This document shows positions 7,985-16,522 of a DNA stretch of 34,693 nt, in pieces; within the stretch, counting starts at the first letter, position 1; each line of letters opens with the position of its first letter. The DNA is taken from assembly GCA_030837505.1 (NCBI GenBank), contig JAUPKJ010000086.1:1-34693 (forward strand), in the 5' to 3' direction. The notes under the pieces were generated by a model, which worked only from the letters and a program-made list of their open reading frames with translations, had not been told where the DNA came from and made no database searches. The position numbers and the translations under genes are program-made. The DNA comes from Actinomycetota bacterium. GTDB lineage: Bacteria; Actinomycetota; Actinomycetes; Actinomycetales; Kineosporiaceae.

Positions 7985-9214
7985 GTGAAGGTCGTCGTTC
8001 CCGCAGAGACCGAGCAGGGCGAGCGCAGGGTCGCGCTGCTGCCGGACAATGTCGCAGCCCTGGTGAAGGCCGGTCTGGAGGTCGAGATACAGCAGGGGGC
8101 CGGTGCGGCCTGCCTGGCCACCGACGCCGCCTACCGCGGGGCGGGGGCCGTGCTCGTGCCGGACCCCGACCTGGCCGGTGCCGACATCGTGCTGCACGTG
8201 CGCCCCTTGGAGCCGGGCCGGGCAGGGCTGCTGCGCCCGGGCGCGGTGACCCTGGGGTTCTGTTCGCCCTCGACCGAGACGGACACGGTGCGAGCGCTGC
8301 AGCGGGCCCGCGTGACGTCGTTCGCCATGGAACTCGTGCCGCGGATCTCGCGGGCCCAGTCCATGGACGCCCTGACCTCCCAGGCCCTGGTGGCCGGGTA
8401 CCGCTGCGTGCTGGAGGCCGCGATGCGGCTGCCGCGCTTCTTCCCGCTGTTCATGACGGCGGCGGGCACGGTTCCGCCCGCGAAGGTCCTCGTCCTGGGG
8501 GCCGGGGTGGCCGGGCTGCAGGCGATCGCGACGGCGCGTCGCCTGGGGGCCGTGGTCAGCGCGTACGACGTGCGCCCGGCCAGCGCCGACGAGGTGCGTT
8601 CCCTGGGCGGGACCTTCGTGGAGATCGACCTGGAGACCTTGGAGGGCTCGGGCGGTTATGCCCGCGAGATGACCGAGGACCGGGCCCGGCGCCAGCGTGA
8701 ACTGCTCACCCCCTTCCTGGCGGACAGCGACGTTGTGATCACGACGGCGGCTGTCCCGGGGCGCAGGGCCCCGCTGCTGGTCACCAGGGACATGCTGGTC
8801 GGGATGCGCCCGGGGAGCGTCGTGGTGGACCTGGCCGCGGAGACCGGGGGGAACGTGGAGGGCAGCCTGCCCGGGCAGGAGATCGCGGTCGAGCTCGCCG
8901 ACGGGGGCACGGCCTGTCTGCTGGGTATGAAGGACGCCGCCAGCGCCCTGGCCGCCGACGCCTCCCGCCTGTACTCCAAGAACGTGACGAATCTCCTCGA
9001 GCTCATGATCTCCGACGGGGAACTGCATCTGGATCTCGACGACGAGGTGATCGCGGGCTCCTGTCTCACCCACGACGGTGCGGTCCGGCACGCGCCCACG
9101 GCCACGGCGATGGGCGAGCCCGATCCCGACGACCCGGGGGACCCGCCCGACGACCCGGGGGACCCGAACGGTTCGGACGGTTCGGACGCTCCGGAGGAAG
9201 GTGAGGTCCGATGA
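7985..9214 (+). CDS. pntAA: NAD(P) transhydrogenase subunit alpha, part 1 (domain I)
   Basis: This is the soluble NAD(H)-binding component of the proton-translocating transhydrogenase, which drives NADPH formation from NADH using the proton gradient. Seen in the sequence: the alanine dehydrogenase/PNT N-terminal domain (starting V-V-P-A-E-T-E-Q-G-E-R-R-V), the signature P-R-I-S-R-A-Q-S-M-D-A-L (119-130), and the Rossmann motif V-L-V-L-G-A-G-V-A-G-L-Q (168-179) followed by Y-D-V-R-P. There is no membrane segment, so alpha is split in two as in many actinobacteria. The C-terminal 30 residues are an acidic DPGDPP/GSD repeat tail not typical of the family. It overlaps the next gene by ATGA. The GTG at 7985 matches the family start. 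Confidence 0.95.
   Translation: MKVVVPAETEQGERRVALLPDNVAALVKAGLEVEIQQGAGAACLATDAAYRGAGAVLVPDPDLAGADIVLHVRPLEPGRAGLLRPGAVTLGFCSPSTETDTVRALQRARVTSFAMELVPRISRAQSMDALTSQALVAGYRCVLEAAMRLPRFFPLFMTAAGTVPPAKVLVLGAGVAGLQAIATARRLGAVVSAYDVRPASADEVRSLGGTFVEIDLETLEGSGGYAREMTEDRARRQRELLTPFLADSDVVITTAAVPGRRAPLLVTRDMLVGMRPGSVVVDLAAETGGNVEGSLPGQEIAVELADGGTACLLGMKDAASALAADASRLYSKNVTNLLELMISDGELHLDLDDEVIAGSCLTHDGAVRHAPTATAMGEPDPDDPGDPPDDPGDPNGSDGSDAPEEGEVR
9125..9187. repeat. Duplicated 18-bp unit in the pntAA tail
   Basis: CCCGACGACCCGGGGGAC occurs at 9125 and 9146 (21-bp period), followed by a twice-repeated GTTCGGACG. Both encode acidic, Pro/Gly-rich linker residues at the C-terminus of PntAA and keep the frame. 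Confidence 0.85.
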
Positions 9215-9510
9215 GTGACGTGTCCCTCTTGGTGGTCTTCGTCCTGGCGGTCTTCGTCGGGTTCGAGGTCGTGTCCAAGGTCTCGACCACCCTGCACACC
9301 CCGTTGATGTCGGGGGCCAACGCGATCCACGGGATCGTTCTGGTGGGGGCCGTGCTCGTCACGGGGCACGCCGACAGTCCCGTCGGGATCGGGGTGGGCC
9401 TGCTCGCCGTCGTGCTGGCCACCGTCAACCTGGTGGGCGGTTTCGTGGTGACCGACAGGATGCTGGAGATGTTCCAGGGGCGTCGTCCGCAGGGAGGTGG
9501 GCAGCGGTGA
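9211..9510 (+). CDS. pntAB: NAD(P) transhydrogenase subunit alpha, part 2 (membrane)
   Basis: This 99-residue protein has three hydrophobic segments: LLVVFVLAVFVGFEVVSKV, a middle segment (A-I-H-G-I-V-L-V-G-A-V-L-V) after the conserved T-L-H-T-P-L-M-S-G-x-N-A-I-H-G motif, and VGLLAVVLATVNLVGGFVV ending in V-T-D-R-M-L-E-M-F. This is the small membrane half of the alpha subunit and forms part of the proton channel with PntB. Its ATG overlaps the pntAA stop (ATGA), and its stop overlaps the pntB GTG, so the three are translationally coupled. Confidence 0.95.
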   Translation: MSDVSLLVVFVLAVFVGFEVVSKVSTTLHTPLMSGANAIHGIVLVGAVLVTGHADSPVGIGVGLLAVVLATVNLVGGFVVTDRMLEMFQGRRPQGGGQR

Positions 9511-10886
9511 ACACCCTGTCCCAGGACACCGTCGAAATCCTCTACCTGGCGGCGGCGGTCTGTTTCATCCTGGCGCTCAAGGGGCTGTCCTCGCCCAGGA
9601 GCGCCCGTCGGGGGAACCTGATCGGGGCGGCCGGGGCCCTCCTGGCCCTCGGAACGACTTTCCTGTCCACCGACCTCGACTCGATCGTGCCGATCCTGCT
9701 GGCGATCGCCCTCGGCAGCGCGATCGCCGTGCCCGCGGCCCGGCGCGTGCAGATGACGCAGATGCCGCAGTTGGTGGCCCTGTTCAACGGGGTCGGCGGC
9801 GGGGCTGCGGCTCTCGTGGCCATCCTGGAGCTGTCGGAGAACTCCTCCCAGTCCGCCGGCGACCTCGCGGCGACCTCGTTCACGGTCCTGGTCGGCGCTG
9901 TGTCCTTCGCGGGGTCGGCCGTGACCTTCGCCAAGCTCCAGGAACTCATGACGACCCGCCCGGTCGTCCTGCCCGGGGCCGCTCCGGCCCTGGTCGTGGG
10001 TATGGCGGTCTGTCTGGGGCTGTCCGTGGTCGTGACCCTGACCGGGAACCTGTGGATGGGGGGCGTCCTGCTGGCCGGCGGGCTGCTCCTGGGCGTCATG
10101 TTCGTGCTGCCGGTCGGCGGCGCGGACGTCCCCATCGTGATCTCGTTGCTGAACGCCTTCACGGGTCTGACGGTCGCAGCGAGCGGGTTCGTCCTGCGCA
10201 ACACACTGCTCCTGGTCGCGGGCACCCTCGTGGGGGCGAGCGGCACGATCCTCACCCGTCTCATGGCGGCGGCCATGGGCCGGTCGGTGCTCGGGGTCCT
10301 GTTCGGGGCCCTGCGCGGGGGTTCGACGGCCGGTTCCACGGCCGTGTCGAACCGGCCGGTGAAGTCCGTGGGCCCGGACGACGTCGCGATCCTGCTGAAC
10401 TACGCGCGCAAGGTGGTCGTCGTCCCCGGCTACGGCCTGGCCGTCGCGCAGGCCCAGCACACCCTCCGGGAACTGGCCGAGGTCCTCCAGGGCCGCGGGA
10501 TCGAGGTCCTGTACGGGATCCACCCCGTGGCGGGCCGGATGCCCGGCCACATGAACGTCCTGTTGGCCGAGGCCAACGTGCCCTACACGGCCCTCAAGGA
10601 GATGGACGAGGTCAACCCGGAGTTCAAGACCACAGACGTCGTCCTCGTCGTGGGGGCCAACGACGTCGTGAACCCCGCGGCCAAGACGTCCCCGGGGGCG
10701 CCCATCTACGGGATGCCGATCCTGGAGGTGTCGCAGGCCCAGCAGGTGATCTTCCTGAAGCGGTCCATGCGACCGGGCTTCGCCGGCATCGAGAACGAAC
10801 TGTTGTTCGAGCCCACGACGTCGTTGCTGTTCGGCGACGCCAAGGATTCCCTCACCAAGGTGCTGGGAGCGGTGAAGGCCCTCTGA
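9507..10886 (+). CDS. pntB: NAD(P) transhydrogenase subunit beta
   Basis: This 459-residue subunit has about eight to nine N-terminal transmembrane helices (to about residue 270) followed by the NADP(H)-binding domain III. The domain III signature G-Y-G-L-A-V-A-Q-A-Q (about 311-320) and the H-P-V-A-G-R-M-P-G-H-M-N-V-L-L-A-E motif are intact, as is V-V-G-A-N-D-V-V-N-P. Together with PntAA and PntAB it forms the proton-pumping enzyme in the cytoplasmic membrane. The GTG at 9507 overlaps the previous stop. The stop at 10884-10886 overlaps the apparent start of the MoxR gene. Confidence 0.96.
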   Translation: MNTLSQDTVEILYLAAAVCFILALKGLSSPRSARRGNLIGAAGALLALGTTFLSTDLDSIVPILLAIALGSAIAVPAARRVQMTQMPQLVALFNGVGGGAAALVAILELSENSSQSAGDLAATSFTVLVGAVSFAGSAVTFAKLQELMTTRPVVLPGAAPALVVGMAVCLGLSVVVTLTGNLWMGGVLLAGGLLLGVMFVLPVGGADVPIVISLLNAFTGLTVAASGFVLRNTLLLVAGTLVGASGTILTRLMAAAMGRSVLGVLFGALRGGSTAGSTAVSNRPVKSVGPDDVAILLNYARKVVVVPGYGLAVAQAQHTLRELAEVLQGRGIEVLYGIHPVAGRMPGHMNVLLAEANVPYTALKEMDEVNPEFKTTDVVLVVGANDVVNPAAKTSPGAPIYGMPILEVSQAQQVIFLKRSMRPGFAGIENELLFEPTTSLLFGDAKDSLTKVLGAVKAL

Positions 10887-11824
10887 GCGCTACCCCGACG
10901 CAAACGGCACGCCTGCTGGTCACGAACATCGAACGGGTCGTGCGGGGACGGCGGGACGCCGTCGAACTGGTGACCATCGCATTCCTCGCCGGGGGACACG
11001 TCGTGATCGAGGACGTGCCGGGCACGGGCAAGACCACGCTGGCCCGTGCCCTGGCGCGTTGCCTGGCGGGTACCTTCCACCGGGTCCAGGCCACCGCCGA
11101 CCTGCTGCCCTCCGACATCACGGGCTCGTCCGTGTGGGACCCGGCCGCAGCGCGGTTCACCTTCGTCCCCGGGCCGGTCTTCGCCAACGTCGTGCTCGTC
11201 GACGAACTCAACCGGACCCCGCCGCGCACCCAGTCGGCGTTCCTGGAGGTGATGGAGGAAGGTGCCGTGACGGTCGACGGCACCCGGCACCCCGTGCCCG
11301 ACCCCTTCTTCATGGTCGCCACCCAGAACCCCGTCGAGCAGCACGGCACGTACCCGCTGCCCGAGGGCCAGCTCGACCGTTTCGCCCTCCGGCTCCGGCT
11401 CGGCGGCCTGGACCTCGACTCCGAGCTGCGCGTCGTGCGCGAACAGCTGGCCGGCCCCACGGTGGACACCATCCGGGAAGTGGTCGACGTCGATCAGCTT
11501 CGGCGGACCCGGATCGCCGTCCGAGGGATCCACGTCGCAGAACCGGTGCTCGTCCACGCCCTGGCCCTGGTGCGCAGGACCCGCGAGGATCCCAGGATCC
11601 GGTTGGGGGCCAGCTCCCGGGCCGCGATCACTCTGGTCCGCTGCGCGCAGGCCAGGGCGGTCCTGGCGGGCCGGGACTTCGTGACCCCGGACGACATCCG
11701 CGCGCTCGTGGTCCCGGCCCTGGCCCACAGGCTGGTCCCGGCGGCGGCGACCCCCGGCTCACTGGCCACGGAGATCGTCGTCGGCGAGATAGCGGCGGGC
11801 CTCCCGGTCCCGGTCGGGACCTGA
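10883..11824 (+). CDS. MoxR-family AAA+ ATPase
   Basis: This 313-residue ATPase has Walker A E-D-V-P-G-T-G-K-T-T (43-52), Walker B V-V-L-V-D-E-L-N-R, the V-A-T-Q-N-P-V-E-Q sensor-1 region followed by G-T-Y-P-L-P-E-G-Q-L-D-R-F, and a C-terminal lid domain with S-S-R-A. MoxR proteins are chaperone-like ATPases that usually work with adjacent DUF58 proteins to mature or activate partners. No ATG, GTG or TTG precedes the conserved N-terminus in frame. The best start is a CTG at 10883, which overlaps the pntB stop by 4 nt and has GAAGG 5 nt upstream. Its position next to DUF58 and transglutaminase genes is classic; the link to pnt is unusual. Confidence 0.92.
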   Translation: MSATPTQTARLLVTNIERVVRGRRDAVELVTIAFLAGGHVVIEDVPGTGKTTLARALARCLAGTFHRVQATADLLPSDITGSSVWDPAAARFTFVPGPVFANVVLVDELNRTPPRTQSAFLEVMEEGAVTVDGTRHPVPDPFFMVATQNPVEQHGTYPLPEGQLDRFALRLRLGGLDLDSELRVVREQLAGPTVDTIREVVDVDQLRRTRIAVRGIHVAEPVLVHALALVRRTREDPRIRLGASSRAAITLVRCAQARAVLAGRDFVTPDDIRALVVPALAHRLVPAAATPGSLATEIVVGEIAAGLPVPVGT

Positions 11825-11832
11825 CCGGGACC

Positions 11833-13074
11833 GTGGCTCTCGGAGGTCGCGCCAGAGCGATCGGCAACAGGGCGCTTGGGCTCGTGACGACCGAACGGCG
11901 CCTGCGAAGACCGCGTTACCGGCCCGCCGCAGCTCTTCTTGCCATCGCCGTGGGCGTGCTCACCTGGTTGGGGGCGAGTTCCGGCGACCCGTGGATGCTG
12001 TTCGTGGCCTGCTGGGTCGCTTCGCCACTGATCGTGGCCCACCTGCGACCCCCGCCCCTGCAGGAGCTGAGCGTGAGCTGGAGCGGCCGGACCCGGGCCG
12101 TCGTCGGAGAACAGGTCCACCAGGACCTGGAGGTCACCAACACCTCCCGGCGATCGCTCGGGGCCTGCACCCTCACCCTGCACCTGGACGGGTACGCGGA
12201 TCTGCGTCTGGCCGTCCCGCCCCTGGCCCCGGGGGAGAGAGCCGGTGTCCGTCTCGTGCGCACGGCCCGACACCGTTCCTGGGCCGACGGACAACTGATC
12301 GTCCTGACGACGTGCGTCCCCTTCGGAATGATCAAGCGCACGCGCAGCCTGGTGCTGCCCGTCACGGCCTTCGTCCACCCGGCCCGGCGCGGCCCCCTGG
12401 ACGAGGCGGCACGCGGGGGCGAGGGCGGTGACCACCCTGCGGGCAACCCGGCCCGCACCGGGTTCGAGGTCCACTCCACCCGTCGCTTCCGGCCGGGGGA
12501 TTCCCTGCGCCAGGTGCACTGGAGAAGCACTGCCCGCGCCGGCCGGCTCATCGTGATCGAACCCGAACGCACAGTTAATCACCGTTTGGCACTGCTCGTA
12601 ACGGGGGAAGCTGCCCGCAAGGACTGGGAGGAGATGATCGCCCGGGCGGCCTCGACCGCCGTGAACGCCGCAGAACAGGGTCGTGAGGTCATGGTGTGGG
12701 CCGACGACCCCCGGGTCCGACCGCTGCGCTCCACCCACCCCGTGGACCTGCTCGACTGGTTCTCGATGCTCCTCGCGCCTCGCCCGGCCTCGCCGGAGGC
12801 CGTAGCGGAATGCGCCCGCTGGGTGGGCCGCGGGGGCGACGTCGTGCTCGCCGGGACCGGCCCCCTGCGAACGCCTCCGTGGCCGGCCCCGGACGCAGAC
12901 CTGCTGGGCGCCGTCGGATGCCGCCTGTCCTTCCTGCGGGGCACGCCCGAGGAGGACACGGCACCACTGCAAGCCCTCGACGATCTGCAAGCCCTCGACG
13001 ATCCGCACAAGATCCGAGATCCGTACGAGATCCGAGATCCGTACGAGACCCGACGGGAGGCCCCGGAACCGTGA
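11833..13074 (+). CDS. DUF58 domain membrane protein
   Basis: The 413-residue protein has a basic N-terminus, two closely spaced hydrophobic helices (AAALLAIAVGVLTWLGA and MLFVACWVASPLIVAHL, about 34-70), an immunoglobulin-like extracellular region, and the DUF58 core R-R-F-R-P-G-D-S-L-R-Q-V-H-W-R-S-T-A-R-A-G-R-L. DUF58 proteins are partners of MoxR ATPases and have a vWA-like fold. The GTG at 11833 starts 8 nt after moxR; a second GTG at 11884 is possible. The tail carries two pairs of 18-bp repeats (LQALDD and IRDPYE). It overlaps the transglutaminase gene by GTGA. Confidence 0.9.
   Translation: MALGGRARAIGNRALGLVTTERRLRRPRYRPAAALLAIAVGVLTWLGASSGDPWMLFVACWVASPLIVAHLRPPPLQELSVSWSGRTRAVVGEQVHQDLEVTNTSRRSLGACTLTLHLDGYADLRLAVPPLAPGERAGVRLVRTARHRSWADGQLIVLTTCVPFGMIKRTRSLVLPVTAFVHPARRGPLDEAARGGEGGDHPAGNPARTGFEVHSTRRFRPGDSLRQVHWRSTARAGRLIVIEPERTVNHRLALLVTGEAARKDWEEMIARAASTAVNAAEQGREVMVWADDPRVRPLRSTHPVDLLDWFSMLLAPRPASPEAVAECARWVGRGGDVVLAGTGPLRTPPWPAPDADLLGAVGCRLSFLRGTPEEDTAPLQALDDLQALDDPHKIRDPYEIRDPYETRREAPEP
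12967..13046. repeat. Two pairs of 18-bp direct repeats in the DUF58 tail
   Basis: CTGCAAGCCCTCGACGAT occurs at 12967 and 12985, and GATCCGAGATCCGTACGA at 13011 and 13029. Both repeat exactly and keep frame, adding LQALDD and IRDPYE units to the DUF58 C-terminus. Confidence 0.95.
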
Positions 13075-15173
13075 GACCGGTGCCCGGCACCGTGCCCTCG
13101 TGCCCCGCCGGGGACGACCTCGCCCTGAGGACCGCGGTCACCCTCGCGGCCCTCGGCGCCCACGGGGCCCTCACCTCCGCGGGACTGCTCTCCCCGGCCG
13201 CCGGAGCGCTGCTGGGGACCTGCGCCCTGTGCTGTTCCGGGGCCAACCGCGTCCGGGACCTGCATTCCGGCCCCGGGCAGATCCGTCTGGCCTGCTGGAT
13301 CGTCCTCACCGGGGCCACAGTCCTGCTGACCTGCGCAGACTGGGCCCGTGGACCTTCGGGCTCCCCCCTGGGGCCTGCGCTCGCCGGGTTCGTCTGCGCG
13401 ACCCTGCTCGAACTGGACGGAACGCGGCGGGCCGCCCTCGCGCACCTGTGCCTGAGCCTGGCCGTGCTGAGTCTGGCCGTGGGGCTGTCCCCGGGGTTCC
13501 ACCTCGCGCCGTGGATCGTCGTGACGACCGGGGCGGGCCTCGGGGCCCTGGCGAGGGCCGGCACCCTGGCCGCGCTGCGGGCCGGTGGGACCGTGATGGC
13601 CCGCCGGCCCGTCGGCGGCGGACGGGGCCCGGGGGCCCTGGCCGCGCTGCGCACCGACGGCGTGGACGTCCTGGTGAGCGGTGTGGTCTGTCTGCTGCTG
13701 CTGGGCTGCGCCCTGCAGTTCCTGCCGGTGGGGGAGCCCGGCCCGACCAGGGCCGGAGCCCCGGGCGTCCCCGGCGGACAGGGGCGGCGTCTGCGCGGGT
13801 ACGTCGGGGGCGGGCTGGACCTGAGGGCCAGGGGGCATCTGCCCGACACCCCGGTGCTGTCGGTGCCCGCCGACTCGCCCTCCCTGTGGCGCACCGGCAG
13901 CCTGGAGATCTACACGGGGCGCTCGTGGCAGACCTATCCCCGGTTCGCCGACGACAGCGATCTGGGGGCCGGGGAGAGCGCCGTGACGGCGGACCCCACC
14001 GAGGGCCTGCCCGCCGACGTCGACCGCTCGCCCCTGCTGCGGACCGACGACGTCCGGCCCCTGACGGGAGACCGGGCGCTCCTGGCAGCTCCCGGGGTAC
14101 CCGTCAGGGTCCTGCCCCGGGGCGGAGGGCAACTGCGCAGGCTGAGCGACGGCCGTTTGCTGATCTCCACGGAGGCCGACAGCGGGTACTCCGTGACGTC
14201 CCTGCCCCGCGGGAGAACCGGCCCGACCGGCACGCCCCGCCCCGGGGCCGGCCCCTCCGGCACGTCCCGGGGCGATCAGCCCTCCGGGCTCGCGTCGGGA
14301 CCGTGGACCAAACTGCCCGAGGGAGTCCCGCGCCGGGTACGCGATCTCGGGCTGGAGCTCGCCGGCGGCTCGCGCGTCTTCGGGAGCGGGCGGACCCTGG
14401 ACACGGTCCGCAGGGTCGAGGACCACCTGCGCGACCGCCTGCGGTACCGCCTGGACTCTGCGGTGCCGGAACCCGGTCGGGACGCCGTCGACGACGTCCT
14501 GTTCGGATCACGCGAGGGGTTCTGCGAGCAGTTCGCCTCTGCGGAGGTCGTGCTGCTGCGGGCAGCGGGGATACCCTCCCGCCTGGCCGTGGGGTTCGTC
14601 GGTGGGGCCGCGGAGGGGGACCGCAGGATCCTGCGGGAGCGGGACGCCCACTCCTGGGTCGAGGTGTGGGTCCCCGGGACGGGGTGGAGGTGGTCCGATC
14701 CGACGGCGGGGGCCTCGGCGGCGGAAGGGAACGATCAGGAAGGTCCCTCCTGGCGGTGGCTCCCGACCCGCTTCGTGCCGCCGGCCGTCCTGTTGTTGTT
14801 CGTGGCCCGGGATCGGGTGCTGCCCGGCCGACGGCGCCGGAGGGTCAGGACGGGGCCGGGCGGCTCGCAGGCGCGCGGGCCCGGGGACGATTCGACGGAT
14901 CTGCTCGCAGCCTTCGCGCGGCTGGAACGGGCTTTGGCCGAGGCCGGAACCCCCCGCGCACCGACCCAGACCCTCGGCGACCTGGCGGAAAGGCTCAGCG
15001 GAGAACCCGGAGTGCCCGAGGCCCTGGCGGTCCTGGAGAGGCTTCTCTACGGGGCCGACACCCCCTCGGCCGGTGAACTCCACACCGCCGCGGAGATCCT
15101 GCGGGCCGAGAGCGACAGATTGTCCGGTGCGCTCTCCGGCGCCGCAGTTCCTCCGACCGGCGTTCATCTGTGA
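13071..15173 (+). CDS. Membrane-anchored transglutaminase-like protein (DUF3488/TgpA type)
   Basis: The 700-residue product has several N-terminal hydrophobic helices (about residues 18-230), an extracytoplasmic region, then a transglutaminase-like domain with the Cys-His-Asp triad: Cys485 in E-G-F-C-E-Q-F-A, His527 in D-A-H-S-W-V-E-V-W and Asp543 in W-S-D-P-T. A short hydrophobic segment (about 565-580) and a basic cytoplasmic tail with a DUF4129-like helix follow. This arrangement is the TgpA/DUF3488 family, often the third member of MoxR-DUF58 operons and thought to act on cell-envelope proteins. The GTG at 13071 overlaps the DUF58 stop. The substrate is unknown. Confidence 0.9.
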   Translation: MRPVPGTVPSCPAGDDLALRTAVTLAALGAHGALTSAGLLSPAAGALLGTCALCCSGANRVRDLHSGPGQIRLACWIVLTGATVLLTCADWARGPSGSPLGPALAGFVCATLLELDGTRRAALAHLCLSLAVLSLAVGLSPGFHLAPWIVVTTGAGLGALARAGTLAALRAGGTVMARRPVGGGRGPGALAALRTDGVDVLVSGVVCLLLLGCALQFLPVGEPGPTRAGAPGVPGGQGRRLRGYVGGGLDLRARGHLPDTPVLSVPADSPSLWRTGSLEIYTGRSWQTYPRFADDSDLGAGESAVTADPTEGLPADVDRSPLLRTDDVRPLTGDRALLAAPGVPVRVLPRGGGQLRRLSDGRLLISTEADSGYSVTSLPRGRTGPTGTPRPGAGPSGTSRGDQPSGLASGPWTKLPEGVPRRVRDLGLELAGGSRVFGSGRTLDTVRRVEDHLRDRLRYRLDSAVPEPGRDAVDDVLFGSREGFCEQFASAEVVLLRAAGIPSRLAVGFVGGAAEGDRRILRERDAHSWVEVWVPGTGWRWSDPTAGASAAEGNDQEGPSWRWLPTRFVPPAVLLLFVARDRVLPGRRRRRVRTGPGGSQARGPGDDSTDLLAAFARLERALAEAGTPRAPTQTLGDLAERLSGEPGVPEALAVLERLLYGADTPSAGELHTAAEILRAESDRLSGALSGAAVPPTGVHL

Positions 15174-15178
15174 CATAA

Positions 15179-15190
15179 CTGTCGTGACAG
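15179..15190. promoter_or_regulatory. Small palindrome before the MFS gene
   Basis: CTGTCGTGACAG (arms of 5 bp) sits in the 26-bp gap between the transglutaminase stop and the MFS ATG. It could be an operator or simply a local structure in a through-transcript. Weak evidence. Confidence 0.25.
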
Positions 15191-15199
15191 GCTCACGCC

Positions 15200-16522
15200 A
15201 TGGGCCGTTACCTGCAGATTCTGCGCCGACCTGACGTCCGTCTGCCCTTCCTGGCCGCCTACCTGGCACGGTTGCCCATCTCCATGGCGCCCTTGGGCAT
15301 GGTCCTGCTGGTCCAGGGCGAACGCGAGTCCTATGCCCTGGCCGGTGCCGTGACGGGGTTCTTCGCCGCGAGCAACGCCGTGGGGGCCCCCGTCTGGGGT
15401 CGGCTCCTGGACCGTTTCGGTCAGCCGTGGATCCTCGGGCCTCTCTGCACGGTCTCCGGGATCCTGCTGGCGGCCTTCTCCCTCGCCGTGGTCCACGGTC
15501 GGGGCCAGGCCGTCCTGGTCGCCCTCGCAACGGGCAGCGGGCTGACCTTCCCACCGCTCTCCGCCGCGACCCGGGTCGCCCTGAAGTCCGTGCTCACGCA
15601 GGAATCCGACCGCAGGGCTGCGTACGCCCTGGACACCGTGGCCGTTGAGACGATCTTCATGGGAGGGCCTCTGCTGCTCTCCCTGATGCTCGTCGCGCCC
15701 CCGGCCGTCCCTCTGCTGGTCACCTCGGCGTTGCTCGCTGTCGGCGGGACGACCTACGCGACGACCGGGGCGGCCCAGGCCGCCGGAAGGATCCAGAGAA
15801 CCCACCGCAAGGCCATCTCGAACGAAACTGGTGGTTCTGGCGAAACTGGTGGTTCTGGCGAAACTGGTGGAGCGGGTCGCCCGGCCCTGTATCTTCCCGG
15901 GGTCCTGCTCGTCGTCCTGGTCTCCGTCCTCATGTCCATGGGGTTCGGGCAGACCGACGTCTCGATCGCCGCGACCGCCCAGGAGGCCCTCGGACACCGG
16001 GACCGGGTCGGATGGCTGTTCGCCGCCATCGCCGGGGGCAGCGCCCTCGGGGGGCTGTGGTACGGATCACGCCCCTGGTCCGGATCGGAACGCCGGAGAC
16101 TGCCCGTAGCCCTCGCGCTCTTCTGCGCCGGGCTCCTGGGCCTGTCGGTGGCCCTGGCCGGACTGTGGTTCCCGGGCCAGCAGGTCCGTCACGTCGTGGC
16201 GGACATCGGGGCGGGACCACTGCTGCTCATACTGTTTCTCACGGGGCTGTGCATCGCCCCCGCTCTGATCATCCAGGCCAATCTCGTGGACGAGCTGTCC
16301 CCACCGGAACGGCTCAGCGAGGGACAGGCCTGGTTGTCGACGGGTTTCACCTCCGGAGGGGCGGCGGGAACAGCCCTCGGGGGATGGGTGGTCGAACTGG
16401 CCGGCCCCGGCCGGGGGTTCCTGGTCGCCTCCTGCGCGGTCCTGGCGGCAACCGCTGTGGCGGTCCTGGCCCAGTCGCACTGGGCCCGCTGTCAGCCCCG
16501 TACGAAACGCCGGGCCACCTGA
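15200..16522 (+). CDS. MFS transporter (12-TM type)
   Basis: This 440-residue integral membrane protein has about twelve hydrophobic segments and the MFS loop motif as G-A-P-V-W-G-R-L-L-D-R-F-G-Q (about 61-74). The central loop (about 200-228) contains a triple SGETGG repeat. The N-terminus L-R-R-P-D-V-R-L-P-F-L-A-A-Y-L-A-R-L resembles uncharacterised actinobacterial efflux-type carriers. Substrate cannot be read from sequence. It follows the transglutaminase by 26 bp and may share its transcript. Its 3' end overlaps the convergent fructosamine kinase gene by 31 bp. Confidence 0.88.
   Translation: MGRYLQILRRPDVRLPFLAAYLARLPISMAPLGMVLLVQGERESYALAGAVTGFFAASNAVGAPVWGRLLDRFGQPWILGPLCTVSGILLAAFSLAVVHGRGQAVLVALATGSGLTFPPLSAATRVALKSVLTQESDRRAAYALDTVAVETIFMGGPLLLSLMLVAPPAVPLLVTSALLAVGGTTYATTGAAQAAGRIQRTHRKAISNETGGSGETGGSGETGGAGRPALYLPGVLLVVLVSVLMSMGFGQTDVSIAATAQEALGHRDRVGWLFAAIAGGSALGGLWYGSRPWSGSERRRLPVALALFCAGLLGLSVALAGLWFPGQQVRHVVADIGAGPLLLILFLTGLCIAPALIIQANLVDELSPPERLSEGQAWLSTGFTSGGAAGTALGGWVVELAGPGRGFLVASCAVLAATAVAVLAQSHWARCQPRTKRRAT
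15824..15871. repeat. 18-bp tandem repeat in the MFS central loop
   Basis: GAAACTGGTGGTTCTGGC occurs at 15824 and 15842, with a partial third copy from 15860. It encodes ETGGSG units in the cytoplasmic loop between the two six-helix halves and preserves the frame. Its codon use is more A/T-rich than its surroundings. Confidence 0.95.
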
